A stretch of DNA of 14,385 bases from Chitinophagaceae bacterium (GTDB lineage: Bacteria; Bacteroidota; Bacteroidia; Chitinophagales; UBA10324). Positions 1 to 7,086 of the stretch are shown here, piece after piece. The notes beneath the pieces are model-generated. The model saw only the letters and a program-made list of their open reading frames with translations, was not told the DNA's origin and did no database searches. The first letter of the stretch is position 1; the number at the start of each line of letters is the position of its first letter. The stretch is from contig JAHEZG010000021.1 in NCBI GenBank assembly GCA_023251195.1, forward strand, positions 1 through 14,385, in the 5' to 3' direction. The position numbers and the translations under genes were made by a program.

Positions 1-1130
1 CCATGCCCGAAGCACGAAGCCCATATTACTCCGTTTTCATCAGCCAATATTCTGTCAATCATATTGCCGGGCAGGCTGTTTGAATTTCCGGGTTCATGAA
101 TGTATTGTGCCAATTCACCCGTAGATAAGTTATAATGTATAATGCCCATTTGTGATGTTGCCATCCACACTCCTCCGGTATTATCTGCCGTGCAGCCCAA
201 TATCATTCTGTCAGTCAATGCTTGTTCGGGAATCCTTTTATTTACATAAACTAATTGCTCTGCGCCTGTACAGATATTAATGATGTTAATGAAACCAGTT
301 TGAGAGCGAATAATTACCAACGAATCGTTAAGTGGAAGATAGAATTGAAAAGCATAATCAAAATTCCCTTTGTGCTTTAAATCAAATTGCCATTCAAAAG
401 CTCTTGAAACGGAATTAAAACGAAATACACTTTTCTTATTAAAGAAATAAAAATCGTTACCGGTAAAAAAAACATCTGCATAGGTTGAAGTGTCTTCAAT
501 TCCTTTACTATCCAGAATTTTTACTTCCGAAATCGTTTTCGATTTTTCATTCATAAACAGTAAGTGTGGCTTTCCAATTGAATTGGTTGTAATCAGCACA
601 CCTTTATCAGCCGAGGCTATAACCCTCCAGTCTTTGGGCTCAATAGGAAAGGGAAGTGCAAAGCGTTGAGTACCGGCTTTGCTTATTTTGAAAACTGAAA
701 ATTTGCTTAATGCCCAGTAATAGTCGCTGATGCCTTTTACTTCGTAAATGCGAAAAAGGTCTAAGGTATCACCAAAAGGTAACTTAAAAGTAAATGATTC
801 TGTTGCCGGATCGTACTTACAAAACCTCCCCGGTGTTTCAAAATAAACATCTCCGTATTGTGGAAATGCTCCATACCATGCTACATCAGTGGGTAAGCTG
901 GTGCTGTCATCAGGATTGTGACGGAATACTTTAAAGTTATACCCATCGAACCGGGCAACGCCTTCTTCACTTGTAAGCCATAAGTAACCTGTTGTGTCTT
1001 TATAAATGCCGCTGATGGTGCCTGATGGCAGCCCCTGTTCCTGGGTGTAATTGGTGAAGGTGTATTTCTGCTGCGAGAAAGCTGCGCTTACAGTTAAAAG
1101 TGAAAAACTAAAAGTTAATAGCTTCTTCAT
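1..1130 (-). CDS. Two-component regulator propeller (Reg_prop) protein, N-terminal part, truncated by window edge
   Basis: An uninterrupted minus-strand frame runs from ATG at 1130 to the window edge, giving 376 residues. It opens with a signal peptide (MKKLLTFSFSLLTVSAAFS, then QQKYTF). Three Reg_prop-like blade repeats are readable: GLPSGTISGIYKDTTGYLWL followed by EEGVARFDGYNF (about residues 30-70), a second with GGVWMATSQMGIIHYN, and a third with IDRILADENGVIWASCFGHG at the edge. In Bacteroidota these propellers form the periplasmic ligand-sensing part of hybrid histidine kinases, SpoIIE-type phosphatases or LuxR-like regulators. Which output domain follows cannot be seen because the C-terminal part lies left of position 1. 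I checked the frame codon by codon and found no stop or frameshift. The gene ends upstream of the 1233-2006 gene on the same strand with a 102 bp gap, so it may have its own promoter; no convincing -7 box is present there. Confidence 0.85.
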   Translation of the reverse strand, partial: MKKLLTFSFSLLTVSAAFSQQKYTFTNYTQEQGLPSGTISGIYKDTTGYLWLTSEEGVARFDGYNFKVFRHNPDDSTSLPTDVAWYGAFPQYGDVYFETPGRFCKYDPATESFTFKLPFGDTLDLFRIYEVKGISDYYWALSKFSVFKISKAGTQRFALPFPIEPKDWRVIASADKGVLITTNSIGKPHLLFMNEKSKTISEVKILDSKGIEDTSTYADVFFTGNDFYFFNKKSVFRFNSVSRAFEWQFDLKHKGNFDYAFQFYLPLNDSLVIIRSQTGFINIINICTGAEQLVYVNKRIPEQALTDRMILGCTADNTGGVWMATSQMGIIHYNLSTGELAQYIHEPGNSNSLPGNMIDRILADENGVIWASCFGH

Positions 1131-1232
1131 AAAATATTTGCCCAAAGTAGTTTTTGGCTCTTAATTAATAAAGGTGTGTTTTATGTGTTGGCTTTTCTGC
1201 CTCGGCTCCCATACTCATGAAACAAAACATTC

Positions 1233-2006
1233 TTAACTAAACTTCTTAAATATCAGTTTCAGATAATTGATCGAAGCATCCAACTCATCAGCACTCCAAT
1301 CTTTTTTTACTAACTGCAAAAAGTCTTTCAGTGCTTTATCAATTAGTGCTTCGCCGTTTTGTTCGGCTTTCGGTGTAACAGTTTCTTCCGGCTTCGGTTT
1401 TTTGTTTTCATCTTCCTGCACCGATACACCTTGCTTAATCAACTGCTTGCTGATTTTAAAACCCGCCATCATCAGCGCATCTTCAATGTAAAACCGGTTA
1501 AGCGATTTCTCTTCGGTTTTTAAAATGCGCTCTGCTAAAATTTCTATCGGTTTCCAAACTTCCGGTTTCTGCAACTCTTCAAAAATCTGCAGAATAATTT
1601 GTGAAGGATAATCATCGGCATGATTGGGCAATTGGTGTTTCAAAAACTTTTGCAGCTTGTCAATATATCCTGCATCCTGTCCCGGAATTTCCAATTCACT
1701 GATATTCGTAATGCTTTTATCATTTTCAAAATAGTTTTCGGCACACGAACCGGCACAATAAATCTTCATCAGGTTTTTAGCCACCGCAATTGCCTTGCTG
1801 GTATTTGCTTTAATAATCGCTTGTTCCTTCCCGCTGAAAATGGCTTGAATAAATTCGAGGTCGTTGTAGCCGTTTAGTTTCGAGGTGCCCGTTCCCGAAT
1901 CAGAATCAGAAAGTGTTACACCTTCACAACCATACGCGCATTGATACGCAAATACAATTCGTCCGCTTTCGTGATAAGCGCATAATTTAAAAATCTCGTC
2001 ATTCAT
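1233..2006 (-). CDS. Stand-alone M41 (FtsH-like) peptidase-domain protein with altered zinc motif
   Basis: This 257-residue protein has no signal peptide or membrane segment and no AAA+ ATPase domain. Residues 11-32 (YHESGRIVFAYQCAYGCEGV) align by eye with the M41 helix YHEAGHAVVAYLLG..V..VTI. Residues 84-93 (CAGSCAENYF) resemble the G-A-x-AE segment that follows in FtsH, and residues 148-178 (WKPIEILAERIL, then YIEDAL) resemble the closing helices of that fold. The second zinc histidine is Arg16 (HESGR rather than HExGH), so metal binding as in FtsH looks lost and the protein may be a pseudo-peptidase. A charged Lys/Glu/Pro linker (about 197-218) leads to a C-terminal helical region (220-257). 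It lies back to back with the M15-like gene, 138 bp apart, suggesting a shared control region. The family call is by eye; an unrelated helical protein with a chance HESG match is the alternative. Confidence 0.6.
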   Translation of the reverse strand: MNDEIFKLCAYHESGRIVFAYQCAYGCEGVTLSDSDSGTGTSKLNGYNDLEFIQAIFSGKEQAIIKANTSKAIAVAKNLMKIYCAGSCAENYFENDKSITNISELEIPGQDAGYIDKLQKFLKHQLPNHADDYPSQIILQIFEELQKPEVWKPIEILAERILKTEEKSLNRFYIEDALMMAGFKISKQLIKQGVSVQEDENKKPKPEETVTPKAEQNGEALIDKALKDFLQLVKKDWSADELDASINYLKLIFKKFS

Positions 2007-2144
2007 AACTTTATCTTTTAAATTTTATCTGCTAAAAATAATATTCTAAACCATTCCTTCGTCCTCAGCAATTACTATTGGTTTTTAATAAGTCCTTTTA
2101 TTTTTACCAGCAGGAATCATCCATCAGAAAAATAGTAAAATAAA

Positions 2145-2810
2145 ATGGCCACAGAACTTACCGAACTGAAACAACACACGCGACAAACATTTGTTAAACC
2201 AGCAGTAAAGGAAATTGCAATCACTACACAAATAATTGATGCTATTTTTAATTTTTATCCCAAGGAGTGTTATTGCCTCGCAGGTTATCTTGATACAAGC
2301 GATCAGTTCTGGAAAGTGAATTATCACTTTGATTTATTAGTAACGAAGATTGATGAGTTTCTGGAAATAAAAGATTTAGATCAGAAATATTACAACGCAG
2401 CAAAGGCAATTGAAAATGTATTGTTTCAAAACACACCCATTCCGCTCACAGGTTATATGTTAGATTCGAAGGTTGGACAAACAAAAGATTTGAGTACCAA
2501 CGAACAGATTATTGCCCGGCATAAACTTATCAAACAATCGAAGATTGATTTCAAATCGGTGATTACAAAATCAAAAGTTGTAACAGCTGCTAAAGAATCA
2601 AACCCACCTAAAGCGGAGAAAATGTGGTGGCTCGCAGTGGCACCATTAGCAGCGCCGGGCACCAGTCTGCACGGCACAGGTTATGCGCTCGACATTGCCG
2701 GAAATAATTTAGAAACCACTCGCATAAGCAAAGCGCTTGGTGCCTCATTGGTTTTCAACGAAGCATCGCATGTGCATGTCGAATTTAAAAACTGGAAAGA
2801 CCTGCTTTAG
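2145..2810 (+). CDS. M15-type carboxypeptidase-like protein, candidate injected peptidoglycan hydrolase
   Basis: The protein has 221 residues. The C-terminal third carries the metal-binding pattern of M15 (VanY/VanX-type) D,D- or L,D-peptidases: APGTSLHGTGYALDI gives His176 and, seven residues on, Asp183, and NEASHVHVEF gives Glu206 and His209 in the E-x-x-H arrangement of the catalytic Glu and third zinc ligand (His211 is an alternative ligand). Such enzymes cleave peptide stems of cell-wall peptidoglycan. The N-terminal 150 residues are mixed helical and I do not recognise a separate domain. There is no signal peptide (start MATELTELKQHTRQTF), which is odd for an enzyme whose substrate is periplasmic. 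The next gene, 75 bp downstream on the same strand, is a DUF4123 effector chaperone, so export by a type VI or related contractile system is a reasonable inference. No immunity gene is obvious. A cytoplasmic recycling enzyme is the alternative role. Confidence 0.72.
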   Translation: MATELTELKQHTRQTFVKPAVKEIAITTQIIDAIFNFYPKECYCLAGYLDTSDQFWKVNYHFDLLVTKIDEFLEIKDLDQKYYNAAKAIENVLFQNTPIPLTGYMLDSKVGQTKDLSTNEQIIARHKLIKQSKIDFKSVITKSKVVTAAKESNPPKAEKMWWLAVAPLAAPGTSLHGTGYALDIAGNNLETTRISKALGASLVFNEASHVHVEFKNWKDLL

Positions 2811-2885
2811 TTTGTTGATGGTAATTTAAAGTGCAATTTATTTTCATTGTTAATTTCATCGCATCATAAAATCATAAAACAATAA

Positions 2886-3509
2886 ATGAGTTCAGCAGCA
2901 AATTATATTTTATTGGATGCCGCCCGCATGTCGGATGAAATTGATAAAGCGCTCGAGTTTAACAAATCAGGTCAATCACTTTATACAGGCAAGAGTGAGA
3001 AAATGCTTGCTTCATTTTCACCCTACTTATTCGGTTTTGAAAAAGAATCTGCATTTGCAAAATGGAATGCAGAAAACGGATGGGGAAATTCATGGGGAGT
3101 TTATATTTTATGCTTTAACGACTTTGAAATTTTACACAAGCATTTTCGAAAATTTATTTTGGTGAAAACGGAGGAAGGAGAGGAATTATATTTTCGTTTT
3201 TATGATCCGCGTGTGTTGCGCATTTTTCTTCCAACCTGCGATGAAGATCAACTGAAAGAATTTTTCGGACCCGTGAAAGCTTATCTGATGGAAGATGAAG
3301 ACCCTGCTTTTGGATTAGTGTTTACTTTGAAGGATGCAAAAGAATTAATTACACAAAGAGTTTCGAAAAACGATTTTGATAAAGCGCTCCAACAGGGATT
3401 GGAAGTAATAAAAGTTCAACCTGCAATTGCCAAAGAAAAAGTTGCTTCTTCTGAAAATAAAAAAGACAAACCATCCGGAAATAAAGGAAGGTTTTCAATC
3501 ATTGATTAA
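2886..3509 (+). CDS. DUF4123 domain protein (type VI secretion effector chaperone family)
   Basis: The 207-residue protein shows the DUF4123 layout: an opening YILLDAARM (7-15), SLYTG plus SPYLF (31-49), NSWGVYILCFNDFEILHKHF (68-87), the hallmark LYFRFYDPRVLRIFLP (101-116) and FFGPV (126-130). The domain ends near residue 150. A charged tail follows (about 180-200, Lys/Glu/Ser rich) ending GRFSIID. In Proteobacteria DUF4123 proteins (Tap-1/TEC type) load a cognate effector onto the VgrG spike of the type VI system and are encoded beside it; that the same role applies in this Bacteroidota is inferred. The upstream M15-like gene on the same strand is the natural client. The effector-first gene order, the absence of VgrG in the window and the following transposon debris suggest a detached or relocated effector module. 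Confidence 0.85.
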   Translation: MSSAANYILLDAARMSDEIDKALEFNKSGQSLYTGKSEKMLASFSPYLFGFEKESAFAKWNAENGWGNSWGVYILCFNDFEILHKHFRKFILVKTEEGEELYFRFYDPRVLRIFLPTCDEDQLKEFFGPVKAYLMEDEDPAFGLVFTLKDAKELITQRVSKNDFDKALQQGLEVIKVQPAIAKEKVASSENKKDKPSGNKGRFSIID

Positions 3510-3589
3510 TGAAATTATTTTTAAAACAAATGATTAAGACTGAGAGAAGGAGATAAGCAAGTTTTTTTATCAGGAGCAAAAAAAATATT

Positions 3590-3970
3590 TTCTGGATACT
3601 GGTTTGAGTTACAAATCATGATTCACTGCAATGCATAAACAAATCAGGATAGACTATTAAAGATCCGCGAAAGTTCGCATGTTATTGCAGAGTGATTCCC
3701 TTTTGCGCATGAATCAGGAAGTAGTATTCGACGAGAGAACAGAGTTTAATTCTAGGCTGATAAAGAAATGAAATCCTGGATTCACATGTTTGCGATGAGT
3801 GTAGTAAAATACAAAGGAGAATTAAGAGATTATCACTTGAACTTACAAAAGATTAAAATACTTAAAAAAAATTAAAATGAAAAAATTTAATCTCATCGCT
3901 TTTCACATCATTCATTTTTTCGATAGCCGTTAATCTTATTCACAAGATTGCCTATGGAGTCATACATTAT
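3590..3970 (+). pseudogene. Decayed IS110-family transposase, C-terminal (Transposase_20) remnant
   Basis: No intact frame exists here, but the three-frame reading reconstructs in order the conserved C-terminal domain of IS110/IS116/IS902 transposases. Frame of 3662 gives DPRKFACYCRVIPF (3662-3703), where the family has DPRKFACYAGVVPF. A shift in the CCCTTTT run leads to HESGSSIRRENRV (3708-3746, family SGSSIRGKTRV), then two in-frame stops (TAA 3747, TAG 3753), then ADKEMKSWIHM and KGELRDYH (3756-3836). A tail piece, AVNLIHKIAYGVI (3926-3964), resembles the family ending but is displaced by about 40 bases and is less certain; so is the start before 3662, which holds stops at 3605 and 3650. 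The N-terminal DEDD domain is absent. The remnant marks past insertion beside the DUF4123 gene. Family consensus strings are from memory and not searched. Confidence 0.62.
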
Positions 3971-3993
3971 TTAATTTTTTGTGAAGACAAATT

Positions 3994-4066
3994 GCCCGAG
4001 CTTGTTGAAGTGCGGTTCGACGCTTTTTTGCGCTTAACCTTTACACACTTGTCGACAGGCTCAGAG
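3994..4066. repeat. Imperfect long hairpin of the 'CTGAGCCTGTCGA' Bacteroidota intergenic type; probable terminator
   Basis: Arm 3994-4012 (GCCCGAGCTTGTTGAAGTG) pairs imperfectly with arm 4046-4066, whose complement reads CTCTGAGCCTGTCGACAAGTG. The loop contains a small GCGCAAAAAAGCGT hairpin on the minus strand. The element starts 10 bp past the stop codon of the minus-strand gene 4077-5504, and on that strand the second arm is followed by AATTTGTCTTCACAAAAAATT. Related CTTCGACAGGCTCAG-type sequences are common between genes in Bacteroidota genomes. Position and structure suit a transcription terminator or 3' stabiliser for the T9SS gene. Confidence 0.6.
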
Positions 4067-4076
4067 TGACTGCATT

Positions 4077-5504
4077 TTATTCTTTCACAAATTTCCTCAC
4101 CTCCACACTTCCATCATTCATATAAACTTGTACAAAATAAATTCCGGACGAAAACAATTGACAATGGATAATGGATAATTGAGAATGTGCTTGCTCTTGA
4201 TAAATTATTCTTCCCGTCACATCATAAATCGCAATTGCATTAATTGTGAATTGTCCATTATCAAACGGCAGTTCACGAACACCATTAAGAGGAGATGAGT
4301 GAGTAATTATCAATTTGTCATTTGCGGGGTTTGGATAAAGAGAAAATGAATTTGCGGAACTAAAATCATTAGTGCCTTCGGCGGGCACACTGAAATAACT
4401 TTGAACCATGGTGGGTAAACCATATTCACAGATACTACCATTTAAGAAAACAGCCGAATCGTTGAAAGAAACTAAAGCTGCTGCACTATCAGGGTTGCTG
4501 ATGGAGCCTAGGTAACCCGAGTTTGGAATAGCAACATATATTTTACGGTCGGGTCCCACCTGCAGAGCAGCAAAGTAGAGTGGTGGTATGGTTGTACCAA
4601 CCAATACCCTCGAAGCGCTGATTAATGAATCAGAACCAACAGTTAAATCAAATTGCCAGAGCGAACCGGGGGCAATTTCATTATCAGCCACATACAGTTT
4701 GTCACCTTTGGGAGAGAATTCAATACCGTAGGCGTGCGGAATATTAATTAAAGTAATGGGGTGACTTACAATACCTGTTACATTATCAAAATCCAATACC
4801 TCGGCATACGAACTAAACCACACTGCCTGAGCTAAATGATGTCCGTCGGGAGAAACTTTAAGATAGCCGATGCAATTTTCAGGATTCATACCTACACTGG
4901 TTCCTGCAGCACTTTTTACAGGCAATGATTCGAGTCCCGCAGTAGTTATTTTCCAGGTATAAAAAGTATCGTTTGCATCGTGTGTTACCACCCACATATC
5001 AATACCATTGGCTGCAACTACTGCCGTTATTTTTTCGGATGCGGGAGTTAGCAGCGGAATATTTTTCTGAGTTGTTACATCTCCGTTTCCACCATCAAGT
5101 GTCATGTCCACCATTGAATAACGAAGCCCGGCAGGATCCATCAGATCAGGTACTGTAAAAACATAATACAGATTGTGATTTTCAGGATAAGGAACGATGA
5201 CACCCGATTGGGTAGAATTAAATGCACCCAGTAAGCCGCTACCATTTGGCATTACCACATTGTTTCGGTTCCAGACAGAACTGCCATCGGTATAAAACAA
5301 TACATTTCCTGTTGTATCACTGATCGAAGCGCATCCTTCAATAGTGTTCATAGCGCTTCCTGTAAATGCCACGGGTGTTCCGGTATCAAAACTTATTGCA
5401 GCAAGATTACCGAAGAACCAGTTGTAGCCTTGTTGTGCATTTGCCGGAATATCCTGCAATATGAAACTGACTGTAACAATCAAGACAAGTATAAGCTTTT
5501 TCAT
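4077..5504 (-). CDS. Secreted beta-propeller protein with T9SS type A sorting domain
   Basis: The 475-residue product begins with a signal peptide (1-23, ending ANA before QQGYNWFFG). Residues 26-105 (FFGNLAAISFDTG, TIEGCASISD, GNVLFYTDGSSVWN, MPNGSGLLG) are the opening of a recurrent Bacteroidota extracellular family with a WD40/YncE-like propeller; blade signatures recur as LKVSPDGHHLA (215-225), IEFSPKGDKLYVADN (261-275) and LQVGPDRKIYVA (314-325). Residues 388-475 are a type A sorting domain (SLYPNPANDKLII, IYDVTGRIIY, SSGIYFVQVYMNDG, KFVKE), directing export through the outer membrane by T9SS and surface attachment. The sorting domain is longer than usual because of insertions at about 403-421 and 438-449. 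A TATATTTG -7 box lies 20 bp before the start and a hairpin just after the stop, so it is probably monocistronic. Ligand or enzymatic role is unknown. Confidence 0.88.
   Translation of the reverse strand: MKKLILVLIVTVSFILQDIPANAQQGYNWFFGNLAAISFDTGTPVAFTGSAMNTIEGCASISDTTGNVLFYTDGSSVWNRNNVVMPNGSGLLGAFNSTQSGVIVPYPENHNLYYVFTVPDLMDPAGLRYSMVDMTLDGGNGDVTTQKNIPLLTPASEKITAVVAANGIDMWVVTHDANDTFYTWKITTAGLESLPVKSAAGTSVGMNPENCIGYLKVSPDGHHLAQAVWFSSYAEVLDFDNVTGIVSHPITLINIPHAYGIEFSPKGDKLYVADNEIAPGSLWQFDLTVGSDSLISASRVLVGTTIPPLYFAALQVGPDRKIYVAIPNSGYLGSISNPDSAAALVSFNDSAVFLNGSICEYGLPTMVQSYFSVPAEGTNDFSSANSFSLYPNPANDKLIITHSSPLNGVRELPFDNGQFTINAIAIYDVTGRIIYQEQAHSQLSIIHCQLFSSGIYFVQVYMNDGSVEVRKFVKE
4155..4262. repeat. 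Pair of inverted TTGACAATGGATAATGG-type repeats inside a coding region
   Basis: Copy one (4155-4185) contains CAATTGACAATGGATAATGG and continues ATAATTGAGAA; copy two (4241-4262) reads TAATTGTGAATTGTCCATTATC, in the opposite orientation (ATTGTCCATTATC is nearly the complement of GATAATGGATAAT). Such ATT-rich short repeats are familiar in Bacteroidota spacers. Here they stay in frame and encode parts of the sorting domain of the 4077-5504 protein: SQLSIIHCQL (441-450) and DNGQFTINA (415-423). Confidence 0.55.
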
Positions 5505-5524
5505 AACCGCTCTGTTTATTCTTT

Positions 5525-5532
5525 CAAATATA
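5525..5532 (-). promoter_or_regulatory. Bacteroidota -7 promoter box (TATATTTG)
   Basis: On the minus strand the sequence TATATTTG matches the TAnnTTTG -7 consensus of the Bacteroidota primary sigma factor exactly and lies 20 bp before the ATG at 5504. No clear TTTG -33 partner is visible at the expected distance. It would drive the T9SS propeller gene 4077-5504. Confidence 0.45.
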
Positions 5533-5714
5533 AACGGAATAATTTAACACCCCCTGCACCCATAATGATGATAAGAGAAGAAATAAATTCAGAAGGCAAA
5601 TCTAAAGGACACTCAGGGAGATAAAGAAGATTTTTAGTTTTGTTAACTACAATCCTTTGGCGACAGTACTAACTCCAAACTGACTACAGGAAATGAACCG
5701 ACAAATACAGTTCT

Positions 5715-6251
5715 ATGAACAAAAGCGATTTTGAAAACAAAAGTCTTGTATTAATTATTCTCATTGGGTATAGTTTAAATTTAATATGCACTTCAATTGG
5801 CTATCTATTTAATTATGGTTTGAGTAATGAATTACTACATTATCAGATTGCAAATGCTTTCGCAATTTCAGCATCGGTGATGGCTGCCAGGTACACAGGA
5901 TTGCGAGGACAACATGTATCCGCATCAGCATATATTTTACTCGGCATTGCACATGGAATTTCATTGGCATCCTTAGGTAGAACTGCAATAAATGCCGACA
6001 GGGGGATAATGATAGCTATACCAATGATTCCATCATTCATTTTTATGTTTTGGTGCAATCTTTATCCTGTGTGGTTGCGTATAGCAGGATTAGTTCCAAG
6101 TATTCTTTTTTTATTAGTGTTTATAAATGTTCAATCAGGTGAATCATATTTTGGCCGGGCATTATCTTCAGGGTACGCTACACTCCAAATCATTGAAGTA
6201 GTTTGGGGAATTTATCTTTTCAAAGACTGGAAAAAAATTAAACAACAATAA
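5715..6251 (+). CDS. Unrecognised six-helix membrane protein
   Basis: This 178-residue hydrophobic protein has about six predicted membrane segments by eye (near 10-33, 43-60, 67-88, 97-117, 120-138 and 150-170), a short charged N-terminus (MNKSDFENKS) and a basic C-terminal tail (KDWKKIKQQ). I do not recognise the family. A polar patch between helices (ARYTGLRGQHVSA, about 58-70, and GRTAINADRG, 88-97) may hold conserved residues. Its stop codon is followed after only two bases by the ATG of the DUF4386 gene, so the two are almost certainly co-translated and may act together. Start choice: the ATG at 5715 gives the longest plausible frame; no Shine-Dalgarno or clear -7 box is seen upstream. 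Confidence 0.75.
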   Translation: MNKSDFENKSLVLIILIGYSLNLICTSIGYLFNYGLSNELLHYQIANAFAISASVMAARYTGLRGQHVSASAYILLGIAHGISLASLGRTAINADRGIMIAIPMIPSFIFMFWCNLYPVWLRIAGLVPSILFLLVFINVQSGESYFGRALSSGYATLQIIEVVWGIYLFKDWKKIKQQ

Positions 6252-6253
6252 TA

Positions 6254-6952
6254 ATGTCGCAAAACATCTACAAAACAATCGGATATTTATTAATTGCCGG
6301 TGCAATTGCTTTATTTATCCCTTACACTATTCTGACAATAATTTTTGAATACCCTCTTATTCTAAGGCAAGACACAACAACGATTCTAACAAAATTTCAT
6401 GAAGGTGGAAGCACATTGATTTGGATATGGTTTGCTTTTGCCATCACAGGTATTCCTTTATTACCAGCATATATTTTGTTAGGTCAGAAATTAGAAAATA
6501 AAACTTCGTTGGTTCGTGTTGCCACGAATATTGGTGTTATCGGTTTAGTAGTTCAAATGATTGGTTTGCTGCGTTGGACATTTGTTGTTCCTGTTTTGGC
6601 AAACACATTTGTTAACGCTACTGATGAAGAAACAAAAGCTGCTGCTATCGTGGCCTTCAAAACAATTCATCAATTTGGTGGAGTTATTTTAGGTGAACAC
6701 TTGGGACAACTATTTACCATTGCTTGGACAGTTATGATTTCCATTTCTTTTGGAAAATTAAATCTGTTTCCTAAATGGGTTAATTGGTTGGGCTTTATCA
6801 GTTCGTTCATTTATCTGTTAGCACAAGCAGAATTATTTGCAACAGTTATTCCCAATTTTCCTGTTTGGAACATGGCAGGTTTTATCGGAAGTACACTCTG
6901 GTTGGTTTGGCTGATTATTGTTGGAATTATGTTTATTAAAACAAAAAAATAA
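6254..6952 (+). CDS. DUF4386-family integral membrane protein
   Basis: The 232-residue protein has about six to seven membrane helices. It shows the DUF4386 signatures LRWTFVVPVLA (106-116), after which comes an acidic stretch ATDEETKAAA, and HQFGGVILGEHLGQL (139-153), followed by helices near 153-168, 177-197 and 205-227 and a basic end (IKTKK). The family has no established biochemical function; members are small bacterial membrane proteins. The start ATG follows the stop of the preceding membrane-protein gene by 2 bp, indicating translational coupling. No terminator hairpin is visible in the 134 bp to the next gene. Confidence 0.78.
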   Translation: MSQNIYKTIGYLLIAGAIALFIPYTILTIIFEYPLILRQDTTTILTKFHEGGSTLIWIWFAFAITGIPLLPAYILLGQKLENKTSLVRVATNIGVIGLVVQMIGLLRWTFVVPVLANTFVNATDEETKAAAIVAFKTIHQFGGVILGEHLGQLFTIAWTVMISISFGKLNLFPKWVNWLGFISSFIYLLAQAELFATVIPNFPVWNMAGFIGSTLWLVWLIIVGIMFIKTKK

Positions 6953-7086
6953 ATTTTTCCTACTCACTGTGCGTCTCCCCAAGCAATGAAATCAGCGGTG
7001 AAGGGAAACGGCAATTATAATTTCTTAGAAACTTTTTTTAAAACACATTTTTTTTATTTTTAGTGAATTAAAAAAAATCAATTGCT

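Noticed and set aside
1142..1149. TACTTTGG before the regulator-propeller gene (minus strand) as a -7 box
   Set aside because: It is one base short of TAnnTTTG and has no -33 partner.
1267..1877. Plus-strand frames opposite the M41-like gene
   Set aside because: They are Ser/Phe-rich antisense shadows of a well-formed minus-strand gene.
3680..3769. 30-codon frame MLLQSDSLLRMNQEVV, overlapping the next short frame by ATGA
   Set aside because: It is an out-of-frame reading of the transposase remnant; the alternative frame carries the conserved IS110 motifs.
3877..3933. ATG followed by MKKFNLIAFHIIHFF, looking like a signal-peptide start of a truncated secreted protein
   Set aside because: It stops after 18 codons, and the neighbouring frame (AVNLIHKIAYGVI) fits the tail of the IS110 remnant better.
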